Assembly (NCBI GenBank): GCA_018716135.1
Contig: DVKG01000012.1
Coordinates: 255,315 to 319,314 of the forward strand
Origin: Scybalosoma faecavium
GTDB lineage: Bacteria > Bacillota > Clostridia > Christensenellales > Christensenellaceae
Reading direction: 5' to 3'
DNA: 64,000 bases
Part shown: positions 1 to 8,409 of the stretch, piece by piece
How the letters are laid out: each line of letters starts with the position of its first letter
Position numbering within the stretch: position 1 is the first letter of the stretch
Made by a program: the position numbers and the translations under genes
Notes under the pieces: model-generated
What the model was told of the DNA's origin: nothing
What the model saw: only the letters and a program-made list of their open reading frames with translations
The model's database searches: none

Positions 1-352
1 CAGAGAGCGGCTGGTTCGCTTTGCCGCTCAGTATTCTCAAATTCACCGAATACAGAGCCAGCTGAGTCAGAATACCTGCCAAGATAGGAGGAATCCCAAA
101 CATCGTGTGGAAAACTCCCGTGACTGCGCCGGCCAGACAGCCTGCCAAAAATGCGCACAGCACAGCGATATATACATTCATGCCCGCCGTCATACAAACG
201 ACCAGCACAGCGCCGCCCGTCGCGAAGCTGCCGTCTACCGTAAGGTCGGCTAAATCCAGAATCTTATATGTCAGATATACTCCGACCGCCATAAGACCCC
301 ATATTATTCCCTGAGCTACAGCCCCGGGCAGTGAGTTCAAAAATGCCAACAT
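1..352 (-). CDS. ABC transporter permease, N-terminal part (cut by window edge)
   Basis: Only the first ~117 codons are in the window; the gene runs off the left edge. The start is ATG at 352 with a GAGAGGG ribosome binding site about 10 bases upstream. The translation is hydrophobic and carries LTVDGSF near residue 40, a stretch typical of the branched-chain/ribose-type permease family paired with TrpX-like receptors. It follows the receptor gene by ~100 bp on the same strand, so it is probably the membrane subunit of that importer. An ATPase gene would be expected next, outside the window. The substrate is not visible; tryptophan/tyrosine is one known substrate class for the family. Confidence 0.8.
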   Translation of the reverse strand, partial: MLAFLNSLPGAVAQGIIWGLMAVGVYLTYKILDLADLTVDGSFATGGAVLVVCMTAGMNVYIAVLCAFLAGCLAGAVTGVFHTMFGIPPILAGILTQLALYSVNLRILSGKANQPLS

Positions 353-409
353 AAGTTATAAGTCCCTCTCTGATTTTCAAAATTTATTCTTAACAAAATA
401 AAGAGAATA

Positions 410-433
410 AGCGATAAGAAAAACCTTACCGCT
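410..433 (-). terminator. Hairpin between receptor and permease genes (attenuator-like)
   Basis: Nine-base-pair stem with one G-U pair and a six-base loop, followed on the minus strand by a T-rich but interrupted tract (TATTCTCTTTATTTT). It lies in the ~100-bp gap after the receptor gene. Partial termination here would leave more receptor than permease mRNA; that role is inferred. Confidence 0.45.
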
Positions 434-454
434 CATTCAATAGCTTTTTATTGA

Positions 455-1513
455 TTATTCTGCGGACATATCAATCGCTTCGTAGCTTTCGGGCACTGTT
501 ATACCAAGCGCTGTGCAGCGGTCAGCAACATACTTGTTTGTCAGGTCTGTCGCATACTGTATTTCCATATCTCCGGGGTTTGTTCCATTCTGGAGAATGT
601 CTGCCGCCATCTCGCCTGTTTTGTATCCGATGTCATAATAGCTTATGGACAGAGTTGCAATGCCGCAGCCTGTGCAAATGCCTTCTTCGCCCGCGATTAT
701 CGGAATGCCTGCGGGTTCAGCGATATTGTTTATTATCTCTGTAGAAGAAGCAGCGGAGTTATCCGTAGGGATGTAAATCGCATCTACCTCGGAGCAAGCC
801 TTCGTAGTAACGGATGCTATATCGTTAGAATCCGCGAAAGAATACTCGGTTACTTCAATGCCTTCTTCTACAAGTGTTTTTGTAATCTCTGTAGCCTGAT
901 ACTTGGAGTTCGGCTCGCCGGAGCAGTAAAGAATGCCAACCTTTTTAGCATCGGGCAGAAGCTCGGGGAACATCTTAGCCTGCTCAGCAAGAGGCGCCAA
1001 ATCCGCCGTACCTGTGATATTCAGACCTGTTTTTCCCGTCCATTCCGACTGATCTACGCCAAGAGCGGTAGCATAGTCAGTTACTGACGTTGCGACAATA
1101 GGTATTTCACTCGTAGCAGAATGAGCCGCCTGGAGAGCGGGCGTAGCATTCGCCATAATCAGGTCTACGTTGTTGGATACAAACTGAGTAACTATCGTAG
1201 AGCATGTTGCAGATTCTCCGGAAGCATTCTGGAGATCAATCTCAACATTTTCTTCGCCAAGTTTGTCCTTCAGCGCCTGCTGGAAGCCTTCGGTAGCTGC
1301 GTCAAGAGCGTCGTGCTGAACGAGCTGGCAAATGCCGACTTTATAGACCTTGCTTTGCGCCTGAGCCGTATCCTCAGCGCTCTGAGAAGCAGCGGCCGTA
1401 TCCACTGCGTCTGCGCTCTCGGAGGTTGTGCTCGAGCTGCATCCCGTGACAGCAACTACCATCGCAGCAACTGTAAGAACAGCCGTGCAAACAGATAATA
1501 GTCTCTTTTTCAT
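455..1513 (-). CDS. ABC transporter substrate-binding lipoprotein (TrpX-like, ABC_sub_bind family)
   Basis: 352-residue exported receptor. The N terminus has MKKR, a hydrophobic core, and the lipobox VTGCSSS with the lipidated Cys near residue 25, followed by a Ser/Thr/Ala-rich linker. The mature part starts VGICQLVQHDALD and continues as two periplasmic-binding-type lobes; this opening is typical of the TrpX-type ABC_sub_bind family. The start at 1513 has GGTGAG 8 bases upstream and a good promoter at 1553-1581. It is followed by a permease gene on the same strand. The ligand is not shown by the sequence; aromatic amino acids are the best-known ligands of relatives. Confidence 0.88.
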   Translation of the reverse strand: MKKRLLSVCTAVLTVAAMVVAVTGCSSSTTSESADAVDTAAASQSAEDTAQAQSKVYKVGICQLVQHDALDAATEGFQQALKDKLGEENVEIDLQNASGESATCSTIVTQFVSNNVDLIMANATPALQAAHSATSEIPIVATSVTDYATALGVDQSEWTGKTGLNITGTADLAPLAEQAKMFPELLPDAKKVGILYCSGEPNSKYQATEITKTLVEEGIEVTEYSFADSNDIASVTTKACSEVDAIYIPTDNSAASSTEIINNIAEPAGIPIIAGEEGICTGCGIATLSISYYDIGYKTGEMAADILQNGTNPGDMEIQYATDLTNKYVADRCTALGITVPESYEAIDMSAE

Positions 1514-1552
1514 GTTTTCTCACCTTCATTTTATTGAAATTTACTATTAGTT

Positions 1553-1581
1553 ATTCTAACAGTTTACACGAATTTAGTCAA
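1553..1581 (-). promoter_or_regulatory. Sigma-A-type promoter of the ABC importer
   Basis: Minus strand TTGACT, 17-bp spacer, TAGAAT. The start codon at 1513 lies about 35 bases past the expected transcription start. Confidence 0.65.
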
Positions 1582-1616
1582 TATTTTTATATTCATTGTC
1601 GTTCATGATATAAAGA

Positions 1617-1653
1617 AGACGCGATCGGAATTTTTTATATTTCCGCCGCGCCT
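1617..1653 (-). terminator. Terminator of the peroxiredoxin/reductase operon
   Basis: Two-part stem: five pairs (CGGAA/TTCCG) around a ten-base loop, then six more pairs beyond a small internal bulge. The minus-strand tail TCTTCTTTATAT is T-rich but not a clean run. Confidence 0.5.
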
Positions 1654-1685
1654 CTGATTTCATTTTGTTTATTTTGTTTATTGTT

Positions 1686-3293
1686 TTAAGAAGCGAGAAT
1701 GTCTATCAGCTCAGGAAGGCTCTTTCGTCCGAAGTGTACCTCGCTGTCATCTACAATCAGACAAGGTACGCTCATTATCTTATACTTGTTCCTGAGTTCA
1801 GAATCATAGCTTACATCTATTATAGATACGTCCATGCTGCTGTTTTCTACTGCGAGTCTGCCCGCTGCTATTACCAGCTCGGGGCACATGCTGCACGATA
1901 GAGTGACCGCAACTTTTACATCGCGCGAGTTCAGCTTATTTATAGCGTCTTTCTGCTCTTCCGGCAGAGGCTGACCCGGACCCGCCGCGTTGTACATTGT
2001 CACCACGAACGAATTGAACTCATGTCCTCCCGGGACGCCGTAAAAGCTGAATCCGCGTTTGTTTCCTTTGACGTCGCATATATCTATATGCGGTCTGCCT
2101 TCACGTACAAATTCAGGCGAAAGCTTATCTGTCAGACCGCAAAGCTCGCGCGTAAAGCCTTCTATCTCTGCGCCCAGCTCCGAGCTGTCGATATAAGCGC
2201 GGATTGTCAGAGGGCTTTCAAATTTATCGAATATAGGCTTTAGCTGTCCAATAACCTCAGGAGAGAAAAATCCGTCGCTTTCCTCGTGATTTTCCTGCGT
2301 CTCCTCCGGAAGCTGCTTCCCATGCACTTCAAACGCCGGAATACCCAGCTTTTGATGAAGTCCGCTGACATATTTTTCCAAAGACGTAGCGGCTTTCGCT
2401 CCGTCAGAAACGGCAGTAACGACCTGACGCAGGTTTTTTACACATATATCTCCGGCAGCATATACTCCGTCGAAATTAGTCTTTTGATCTATATCTGTTA
2501 TGATATATCCCGCATCGTTAGTTTCCAGCTCGTCTTTGGACAGCCCGCCGACAGGGACATATCCCACAAATACAAACACTCCGAAATTCTCTCCGCTCTC
2601 AGGTTGGTATCTCTCAATCTCTCCTGTTTTGCGGTTTTTCAGCAGAGCATACTCCGGCATAGCAGAGCCTCCCAGCTCTTCTATCGCAGTGTTGTACCTT
2701 ACGTCTATCTTATCGTGATTTTCCAGCTTCTCTATCACAGACTCCGCGCAGTTCATTTTCTCACCGCGCACGAGGACGGTGACATGGCTCGCATATCTGG
2801 TCAGGAACATAGCTTCTTCCGCAGCGGCGAATCCCCCGCCGACGACAAACACCTGCATCCCTGTAAAAAATTCGCCGTCGCATGTCGCGCAGTACGCTAC
2901 ACCCCTGCCGCGAAATTCGTCCTCTCCTTTGAAACCAACCTTCCTGGGAGCCGCGCCCATAGCGAGTATCAGACCCAGAGCTTTAAACTCACCCTTATCC
3001 GTAATTACTGTCTTTACGTCTTCTGCAAACGTGCAGCTTCTCGCTTCTGTCATCAAAAATTCTGCGCCGAAGCTTTCCGCCTGCCTGCGCATCTGTTCTG
3101 TCAGTTCCTCACCACTCGTCTTGAAAACGCCGGGATAATTAACCACCTCGTTGGTTATCGTTATCAGACCGCCTATTTTATTCTTCTCTATTACAAGAGT
3201 TTTATATTTTGCACGTGACATGTATATCGCAGCTGCCAGACCCGCAGGCCCTCCGCCTATGATTATCACGTCATACATGTTTTTTGTATCCAT
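1686..3293 (-). CDS. AhpF-like flavoprotein disulfide reductase with C-terminal thioredoxin-fold domain
   Basis: 535 residues. Residues 1-310 are a thioredoxin reductase: FAD motif GGGPAGLAAA (13-22), active-site CATC (135-138), NAD(P)H motif GGGFAAAEEA (152-161), and the C-terminal FAD motif YAAGDI (278-283). Residues ~345-535 resemble the tandem thioredoxin-fold domain of AhpF, with CSMC (467-470) and a cis-Pro context at P510. In classical AhpF that domain is N-terminal, so the order here is reversed. It begins 2 bases after the peroxiredoxin stop, so the pair should act together: NAD(P)H electrons pass through FAD and two CxxC pairs to AhpC. Electron flow is inferred from the family. Confidence 0.88.
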   Translation of the reverse strand: MDTKNMYDVIIIGGGPAGLAAAIYMSRAKYKTLVIEKNKIGGLITITNEVVNYPGVFKTSGEELTEQMRRQAESFGAEFLMTEARSCTFAEDVKTVITDKGEFKALGLILAMGAAPRKVGFKGEDEFRGRGVAYCATCDGEFFTGMQVFVVGGGFAAAEEAMFLTRYASHVTVLVRGEKMNCAESVIEKLENHDKIDVRYNTAIEELGGSAMPEYALLKNRKTGEIERYQPESGENFGVFVFVGYVPVGGLSKDELETNDAGYIITDIDQKTNFDGVYAAGDICVKNLRQVVTAVSDGAKAATSLEKYVSGLHQKLGIPAFEVHGKQLPEETQENHEESDGFFSPEVIGQLKPIFDKFESPLTIRAYIDSSELGAEIEGFTRELCGLTDKLSPEFVREGRPHIDICDVKGNKRGFSFYGVPGGHEFNSFVVTMYNAAGPGQPLPEEQKDAINKLNSRDVKVAVTLSCSMCPELVIAAGRLAVENSSMDVSIIDVSYDSELRNKYKIMSVPCLIVDDSEVHFGRKSLPELIDILAS

Positions 3294-3295
3294 AG

Positions 3296-3859
3296 CTATA
3301 TCAATCCTACCAGTTCGAGGCTGGGTTTAAGCGTTTTCGCACCCGGCTTCCATTTCGCAGGGCAAACCTCATCGCCATGCTCAGCCACAAACTGAAGCGC
3401 CTGCACCTTGCGCAGCAGCTCGTCAGCGTTTCTGCCTACATTGCCGGCGTTTACTTCATAAGCTGTTATTTTGCCTTCCGGATTTACTACAAACGTACCT
3501 CTCTCTGCCAAGCCGCTCTCCTCTATCATTACGTCAAAATCTCTCGCGAGCGCGCCCGTGGGATCTCCCAACATCGGATATTTTATTTTCTTTATCGTAT
3601 CGGACGCATCATGCCAGGCCTTGTGTACAAAGTGTGTATCGCAGGATACAGAATACACCTCACAGCCCATAGATTTGAACTCATCGTATTTCATAGCGAG
3701 ATCTTCCAGCTCAGTCGGGCACACGAACGTAAAATCCGCAGGATAGAAAAAGAACACAGCCCACTTACCGAGCACATCCTGCTTCGTCACCTCTCTAAAC
3801 TCTCCGTCAGCGAATGCCTGTACTTTGAAATCGCTCACTTCTTTGCCTATTAATGACAT
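3296..3859 (-). CDS. ahpC: Peroxiredoxin, AhpC type (typical 2-Cys)
   Basis: 187 residues, the normal length for AhpC. The peroxidatic Cys is C47 in FTFVCPTE, and the resolving Cys is C166 in EVCPAKWKPG near the C terminus. It reduces hydrogen peroxide, organic peroxides and peroxynitrite in the cytoplasm. The start ATG at 3859 has a GGAGG ribosome binding site. It is first in a two-gene operon with the AhpF-like reductase, its likely electron donor. An 18-base inverted repeat (3958-3975) and a TATAAT box (3922-3927) lie upstream and suggest regulated expression. Confidence 0.95.
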   Translation of the reverse strand: MSLIGKEVSDFKVQAFADGEFREVTKQDVLGKWAVFFFYPADFTFVCPTELEDLAMKYDEFKSMGCEVYSVSCDTHFVHKAWHDASDTIKKIKYPMLGDPTGALARDFDVMIEESGLAERGTFVVNPEGKITAYEVNAGNVGRNADELLRKVQALQFVAEHGDEVCPAKWKPGAKTLKPSLELVGLI

Positions 3860-3921
3860 ACTTTATCCTCCATCAGTCTTTTATTATTCAATGTCCAAAT
3901 TAGTTTGTACATTCTAACCCA

Positions 3922-3975
3922 ATTATACACGTCAATTAATGTCAATAAACACACTTTAGTTAGTTTTCACTAACT
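3922..3975 (-). promoter_or_regulatory. ahpC promoter region with 18-base inverted repeat
   Basis: A TATAAT box lies at 3927-3922, about 60 bases before the ATG. TTGACA at 3945-3940 is only 12 bases from it, so the -35 element is unclear. Upstream, 3958-3975 is a perfect inverted repeat (seven-base arms AGTTAGT/ACTAACT, four-base spacer), a candidate operator for an oxidative-stress regulator. It does not match a PerR box that I know. Confidence 0.45.
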
Positions 3976-4026
3976 TTTCACTTTTATACTTTTTTTCTTT
4001 GTATTATTTATTATATAATGCAAATG

Positions 4027-4050
4027 AAAACGGCCGTCTCCGACCGTTTT
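4027..4050 (-). terminator. Terminator at the end of the yicC-thiN operon
   Basis: Nine-base-pair stem (AAAACGGTC/GGCCGTTTT, one G-U) with a six-base loop. The arms end in A and T runs, so it could stop transcription in either direction. It sits 18 bases after the thiN stop codon. Confidence 0.7.
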
Positions 4051-4068
4051 GCTTCAATAAATTCTATT

Positions 4069-4710
4069 TTATTTGTCTATGTCCAGTATAATTAATGCCA
4101 TTCCGTCAAGTATGAGATGCAGCTTCGATGAAAGCGCAACATTGCTCACGCCGCATGGATCAGGATAAAACACAGGCAGGAGCAAATCTTTCACCGGATA
4201 TTTCAACTCGCCTTCCCGCGATGTAACGCGGACGTCTCCGCCAAAAGGCAATATGGAAAGCGTCTGACCCTCCCGCACGTCCAGCTCGGCTTCCGAACAG
4301 CTCATGAAACACACGCTTTCTCCGCACGGCATAACTGCCTTCACTCCGCGGCGTGCGATATAAGCCATAGCCTGATAATTCGCATAAGTGTGATCCTGCC
4401 TGCCTCCGCCGCCTCCGAGCAGCACTATTTCATCCGCGCCTGCATCCAAGGCGTATTCAGCCGCTATCATTGTGTCGGTTGCGTTCTTCTCGCTGGGGTA
4501 TTTCAGCATTTTAACGCCTTTTCTCGAATAATACTCGCGAACGGCGTGAGATACCGAATCCATATCTCCCAGAAACACGTGAGGCATTATGCCGTATCCA
4601 TACAGCCAGTCTGCGCCTGAGTCCGCCGCTATAATCAGCTGAGCGTCGGCGTATTTCTCAGCTTGCCCCGGAGTCGGCGGTTCTCCGCCGGCTGCTATCA
4701 GCGCCCGCAT
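4069..4710 (-). CDS. thiN: Thiamine pyrophosphokinase
   Basis: 213 residues, usual length. It transfers pyrophosphate from ATP to thiamine to make thiamine diphosphate. Family motifs are ADSGADWLYGYG (near 30), the acidic LGDMDS, and PSEKNATDT followed by GGGGGRQDHTYAN; the Asp-rich motifs bind Mg-ATP. It is the last gene of the long core operon, overlaps the end of rpe by 13 bases, and is followed by a terminator. The rsgA-rpe-thiN order is common in Firmicutes. The C-terminal part is less conserved, as is normal for the family. Confidence 0.93.
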   Translation of the reverse strand: MRALIAAGGEPPTPGQAEKYADAQLIIAADSGADWLYGYGIMPHVFLGDMDSVSHAVREYYSRKGVKMLKYPSEKNATDTMIAAEYALDAGADEIVLLGGGGGRQDHTYANYQAMAYIARRGVKAVMPCGESVCFMSCSEAELDVREGQTLSILPFGGDVRVTSREGELKYPVKDLLLPVFYPDPCGVSNVALSSKLHLILDGMALIILDIDK

Positions 4711-5360
4711 CTCAAATTGAGTATCGTCGCCTTGGGATTGCGCGACGAGAACACGGCGCTGCCCGCGACGAGAACATCAGCGCCCGCATCTATGACATCC
4801 TGCGCATTCGCTTCCGTAACTCCGCCGTCCACTTGAAGCCGAATATCTCTGCCGCTTTTCTTTATCATATTTCTTATTTCAGAAATTTTTCTCAGGCTGG
4901 CCGGTATAAATTTCTGTCCGCCAAAGCCGGGGTTGACAGACATTACAACTACAAAATCCAAATCATCCATTACATAATCCAGCACACTCGGAGGAGTAGA
5001 AGGATTGAGAGCTACGCCCGCCTTCACTCCCATACTCTTGATAAGAGAAATCGTGCGCTGAAGATGCACGCTCGCTTCCTGATGCACGCTTATTGCATCC
5101 GCGCCTGCTTTGGCAAAAGCCTCGACATACCTTTCGGGCTGTTCAATCATCAAGTGTACGTCTAACGTAAGATCTGTTACTTTTCTTATGTCTCGCACCA
5201 TCGGCACGCCAAAAGTAATATTAGGTACGAACATGCCATCCATAACATCACAGTGGACCCAGTCTGCGCCGTCGGCGCCCAATCTGCGCACAGCGACGGC
5301 CATGTTTGCAAAGTCCGCAGATAATATAGACGGAGCGATAAGCACTTTGTTATCAGTCAT
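4698..5360 (-). CDS. rpe: Ribulose-phosphate 3-epimerase
   Basis: 220 residues. It interconverts ribulose 5-phosphate and xylulose 5-phosphate in the pentose phosphate pathway; TIM barrel with a catalytic metal. Motifs: IAPSILSADFANM at the start, HCDVMDGMFVPN, HLMIEQPE, VMSVNPGFGGQKF, and QVDGGV near the C terminus. I chose ATG 5360 over an in-frame start 30 bases upstream because GGGAGG sits 10 bases before it and the family begins here. It overlaps the rsgA end by 8 bases, implying translational coupling. Confidence 0.95.
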   Translation of the reverse strand: MTDNKVLIAPSILSADFANMAVAVRRLGADGADWVHCDVMDGMFVPNITFGVPMVRDIRKVTDLTLDVHLMIEQPERYVEAFAKAGADAISVHQEASVHLQRTISLIKSMGVKAGVALNPSTPPSVLDYVMDDLDFVVVMSVNPGFGGQKFIPASLRKISEIRNMIKKSGRDIRLQVDGGVTEANAQDVIDAGADVLVAGSAVFSSRNPKATILNLRCGR

Positions 5361-6225
5361 ATTTTTTTTCCTCCCTGAGCAAAAGCTCATCCAAAATTTT
5401 TAAATATCTTTCGTATCTGCCCTGCGGTATCGCGCCTTGGTCTACAAGAGCCTTAACACCGCAGTCAGGCTCCTTCCTGTGTACGCACGACGCAAAGCGG
5501 CACTGCGCCGCGCCGAACTCACGATACATTTCCGAAAGCTGATCCGGAGTTATGTCCATGCTCTCCAAAATACTAAATCCCGGAGTGTCAATAACTGTCG
5601 CATTCAACCTTTTTATGTAGAACAGCTCGCTATGCCGCGTCGTATGTCTTCCCCTCGCCGTCTTTTTGCTCAGGCCTCCTGTTTTCAGCCCCAGCTCCGG
5701 CGCAATCCTGTTAAGCAAAGATGATTTCCCTACCGCCGACTGTCCCGCAAAGGCGGTGCATTTTCCGCATAGGAATTGTTCAAGAGTTTCTATACCCTCT
5801 CCTGATTTAGCCGAAGTTAAGATTATATCTGCTCCGCTATTCTTATATTCTTCGGCTAAATCACGTGCTTTGTCATTTTCATCTATTTTATTTATCACTA
5901 TCGCAGGCTTTATATTACAGTGTGCAGCATAAAGCAGCAGCTTATCTGCCAGCAACCAATCCGGCGCGGGCTTTTTCGCCGACACCGCTATAACCAATGC
6001 GTCTACATTCGCTACCGCAGGGCGAGTCAGCAGATTACGCCTCGGGAGTATCTCCTCGACATATCCCATGCTCGTCTCCGTCGGCATAGTGAACTCCACT
6101 TCGTCGCCGGGCACGGGTTTTATCCCGTCTGCGCGAAATTTCCCTCTGGCTCGGCATTCATAAACCTCGCCGCCGTATTTTACATAATAAAATCCGCCAA
6201 TGCCTTTTAATATAACCGCTTTCAT
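5353..6225 (-). CDS. rsgA: Ribosome small subunit-dependent GTPase A
   Basis: 290 residues. It is a circularly permuted GTPase that helps mature the 30S subunit. An N-terminal OB-fold (1-65) is followed by permuted G motifs: NKID (G4), TSAKSGEGI (G5), then GQSAVGKSSLLN (G1), the GRHTTRH switch, and DTPGFS (G3). The C-terminal zinc site reads C-x4-C-x-H-x5-C. It sits between prkC and rpe, its conserved Firmicutes position; in Bacillus this GTPase is a PrkC substrate, which fits the neighbourhood but cannot be tested here. Confidence 0.96.
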   Translation of the reverse strand: MKAVILKGIGGFYYVKYGGEVYECRARGKFRADGIKPVPGDEVEFTMPTETSMGYVEEILPRRNLLTRPAVANVDALVIAVSAKKPAPDWLLADKLLLYAAHCNIKPAIVINKIDENDKARDLAEEYKNSGADIILTSAKSGEGIETLEQFLCGKCTAFAGQSAVGKSSLLNRIAPELGLKTGGLSKKTARGRHTTRHSELFYIKRLNATVIDTPGFSILESMDITPDQLSEMYREFGAAQCRFASCVHRKEPDCGVKALVDQGAIPQGRYERYLKILDELLLREEKKYD

Positions 6226-6246
6226 GCAAGCCCTCCCCGCCTGCGC

Positions 6247-7656
6247 TCAATCAGAGCTTACGTTTTTTCCTACCTGCAATTCTACTTTGACATCATCTTC
6301 ATTCAGCTCCGTGCCTGCGGCGGGATACTGCGCCGTAACCTTGCCCTCGTCGCCCGCGGGACAGCTCACGTACTTCACATCGAAATCACGTATGCCCTGT
6401 AAATACAGCTCATCTTGCGCCGCGGAAAATGTTTTCCCTATCAAATTAGGCATACGCGGAGTAACATTGTCCGCACTTACGGTTATCTTCACTTTATCTC
6501 CGCTGCCTATTCTCGACCCGCTCTCGGGGGACTGCGCCACCACCGTTCCCGGAGTCGTATCCGGAGAATTTACTTCTTCTACAATTATCTCGGCGCCTGT
6601 ATCTTTCAAAAGCGCCTCCGCCTCTTCCAGACTCTTATCTACTATGTAAGGCATGTATGCGTCCTGTCTGGCTGCGCCTCCGCCTATGGAGTCCTTTACA
6701 AAAAGTATTCCCTCTACTATCCCGCCAATCAGAATCACCAGCACAAGGGCCAGCACAAACGCTCTGGAGACGCTTCTCTTTCTCTCTCGCTTGACAGCGT
6801 GCGGCTTGCTTTGCTTTTTATTAACCCGAACGTAATCCCCGACAGGCTCGGAAAGACATCTTGACAAATCCTTCTGCATTTCCGCGGCGTCCTGATATCT
6901 GTTCTCTCTGTCTTTAGACATAGCTTTGAGTATTATCTTATTCAAGCTGGGCGGTATGGCTCTGTTTATCTTCATCGGCTCGTCTACCTTGCTCTGCACG
7001 TGCATCAAAGCTATGGAAAGCTCGTCCCCGCCGTCAAAAGGCAGCCTGCCCGTCGCCATCTCGTAAAGCATCACTCCGAGAGAGTATATATCCGTGCGAT
7101 TATCTACCGTATCTCCCCTCGCTTGCTCCGGCGAGAAATAATGAACCGAACCGAAAACCTTCTTATTGCAGTCCTGTTGAAACTCCGTCTCTTCTGCAAT
7201 TCCGAAATCGGAAAGCATAGGTTCGCCGTTATTCGCAATCAGGACGTTCTGAGGCTTTAAGTCTTTGTGTATTACTCCCTTGTGATGCGCATACGAAAGC
7301 GCACTGCAAAGCTTCTGAGCTATATTCACGCATTCGGTCAGACTCAATCGCTCTCTTTCCAGACGATCTTTCAGATTGCTGCCGTCTATGTAGTCCATGG
7401 CGATATAGCGTCTGCCGGCTACCGCTCCGGAGTCGAATGTATGCACTATATTCTCATGCCTCAGCCTCATGGTCATGTTGGCTTCTTTTCTGAATGCGCG
7501 CGAATACTCCGTATTTCCTTTAAGCTCTTTTCTCATGACCTTGAGAGCGACTACATTGCCCGTGCGCGTATCCTCCGCCTTGTACACGAGAGACATACCT
7601 CCCTCTGCCGCAAGGCCGATTATTCTGTATCTGTCCGCAAACAATCTATCAGCCAT
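6247..7656 (-). CDS. prkC: PASTA-domain Ser/Thr protein kinase (PrkC/Stk1 type)
   Basis: About 469 residues. The N-terminal Hanks-type kinase (to ~270) has VVALKVM (ATP lysine), HKDLKPQNVL (catalytic loop) and DFGIAEE. A basic linker leads to one transmembrane helix (~300-322), then two extracellular PASTA repeats; many relatives have three or four. PASTA domains sense muropeptides or peptidoglycan. I chose the third in-frame start (ATG 7656) because AGGCGG lies 8 bases before it; the GTG at 7665 overlaps that site. It overlaps prpC, its cognate phosphatase, by 8 bases. Confidence 0.94.
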   Translation of the reverse strand: MADRLFADRYRIIGLAAEGGMSLVYKAEDTRTGNVVALKVMRKELKGNTEYSRAFRKEANMTMRLRHENIVHTFDSGAVAGRRYIAMDYIDGSNLKDRLERERLSLTECVNIAQKLCSALSYAHHKGVIHKDLKPQNVLIANNGEPMLSDFGIAEETEFQQDCNKKVFGSVHYFSPEQARGDTVDNRTDIYSLGVMLYEMATGRLPFDGGDELSIALMHVQSKVDEPMKINRAIPPSLNKIILKAMSKDRENRYQDAAEMQKDLSRCLSEPVGDYVRVNKKQSKPHAVKRERKRSVSRAFVLALVLVILIGGIVEGILFVKDSIGGGAARQDAYMPYIVDKSLEEAEALLKDTGAEIIVEEVNSPDTTPGTVVAQSPESGSRIGSGDKVKITVSADNVTPRMPNLIGKTFSAAQDELYLQGIRDFDVKYVSCPAGDEGKVTAQYPAAGTELNEDDVKVELQVGKNVSSD

Positions 7657-8395
7657 GAACATCACCGCCTGTGTTGCGGACTACTACAATCGTGATATTA
7701 TCATACCCGCCGTACTCCAAAGCGAGAGACATTAAATACCGAGCCTTCTCCTCAGACGTACCCTCTCCGGCAAGGCAGTTCTTAATCTGCATATCGCTCA
7801 CCAGTCGAGTAAGACCGTCCGAACAAATCAGCATACTGTCCCCTTCGGAGAATTCTCCTTCGAAATAATCCGCCTGTACGCAATCCATGCCGAGAGCCCG
7901 TGTTATCATGTTTTTGTACGGATGAGTTTCCGCCTCCTCCCGCGTCAGTATGCCCTTATCCACCAGATACTGCACATAGCTGTGGTCTATGGTGACCTGG
8001 CGCAGCTCTCCTCCTCGAAACGTATACATCCTCGAATCTCCGACATGAGCCGCGCGGAAACGCTCGCCGTCCATTACAACCGCAATCATAGTCGTACCCA
8101 TGCCTTCAAAAGCCTCGTGAGACTGCGCATAAGAGTATATCTCGTCGCTTGTTATCTCAAGAAACTCCGCAAGCTGAGCGGCGGACGCATTCGGACAGGT
8201 CTTTATTCGCTTTAAAACGCTGTCCGAAGCCATGGTGCTCGCGAGCTTTCCGCCTTTATAGCCTCCCATCCCGTCAGCAACTATAGCCGTAAGCATACCT
8301 CCTGCTCTGGCTATGCTCACTGTGTCTTCGTTTTCTTCTCTCACCTTTCCTACGTCCGTCAGAGCGGCGTAATCCAAATTTAAATGCTTTTTCAT
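7649..8395 (-). CDS. prpC: PP2C-family Ser/Thr phosphatase, partner of PrkC
   Basis: About 248 residues, usual length. Metal-binding and catalytic motifs are DVGKVREENED near the N terminus, VADGMGGYKGGKLAS, HVGDSRMY, CSDGLTRLV and GGYDNITIVVV at the end. It reverses phosphorylation by the adjacent PrkC. I chose ATG 8395 rather than the upstream in-frame start at 8440, because GGGAGG precedes it by 7 bases and the family begins with short residues before DVGK. The ribosome binding site touches the rlmN stop codon. Confidence 0.94.
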   Translation of the reverse strand: MKKHLNLDYAALTDVGKVREENEDTVSIARAGGMLTAIVADGMGGYKGGKLASTMASDSVLKRIKTCPNASAAQLAEFLEITSDEIYSYAQSHEAFEGMGTTMIAVVMDGERFRAAHVGDSRMYTFRGGELRQVTIDHSYVQYLVDKGILTREEAETHPYKNMITRALGMDCVQADYFEGEFSEGDSMLICSDGLTRLVSDMQIKNCLAGEGTSEEKARYLMSLALEYGGYDNITIVVVRNTGGDVHG

Positions 8396-8409
8396 AATCA
8401 CGCCTCCCA

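Noticed and set aside
2286..3218. Plus-strand open frame of ~310 codons opposite the AhpF-like gene
   Set aside because: Antisense shadow of a recognised gene; no ribosome binding site or protein-like motifs.
3922..3945. TTGACA and TATAAT upstream of ahpC as a single promoter
   Set aside because: The spacing is 12 bases, too short for sigma-A; only the -10 and the palindrome are reported.
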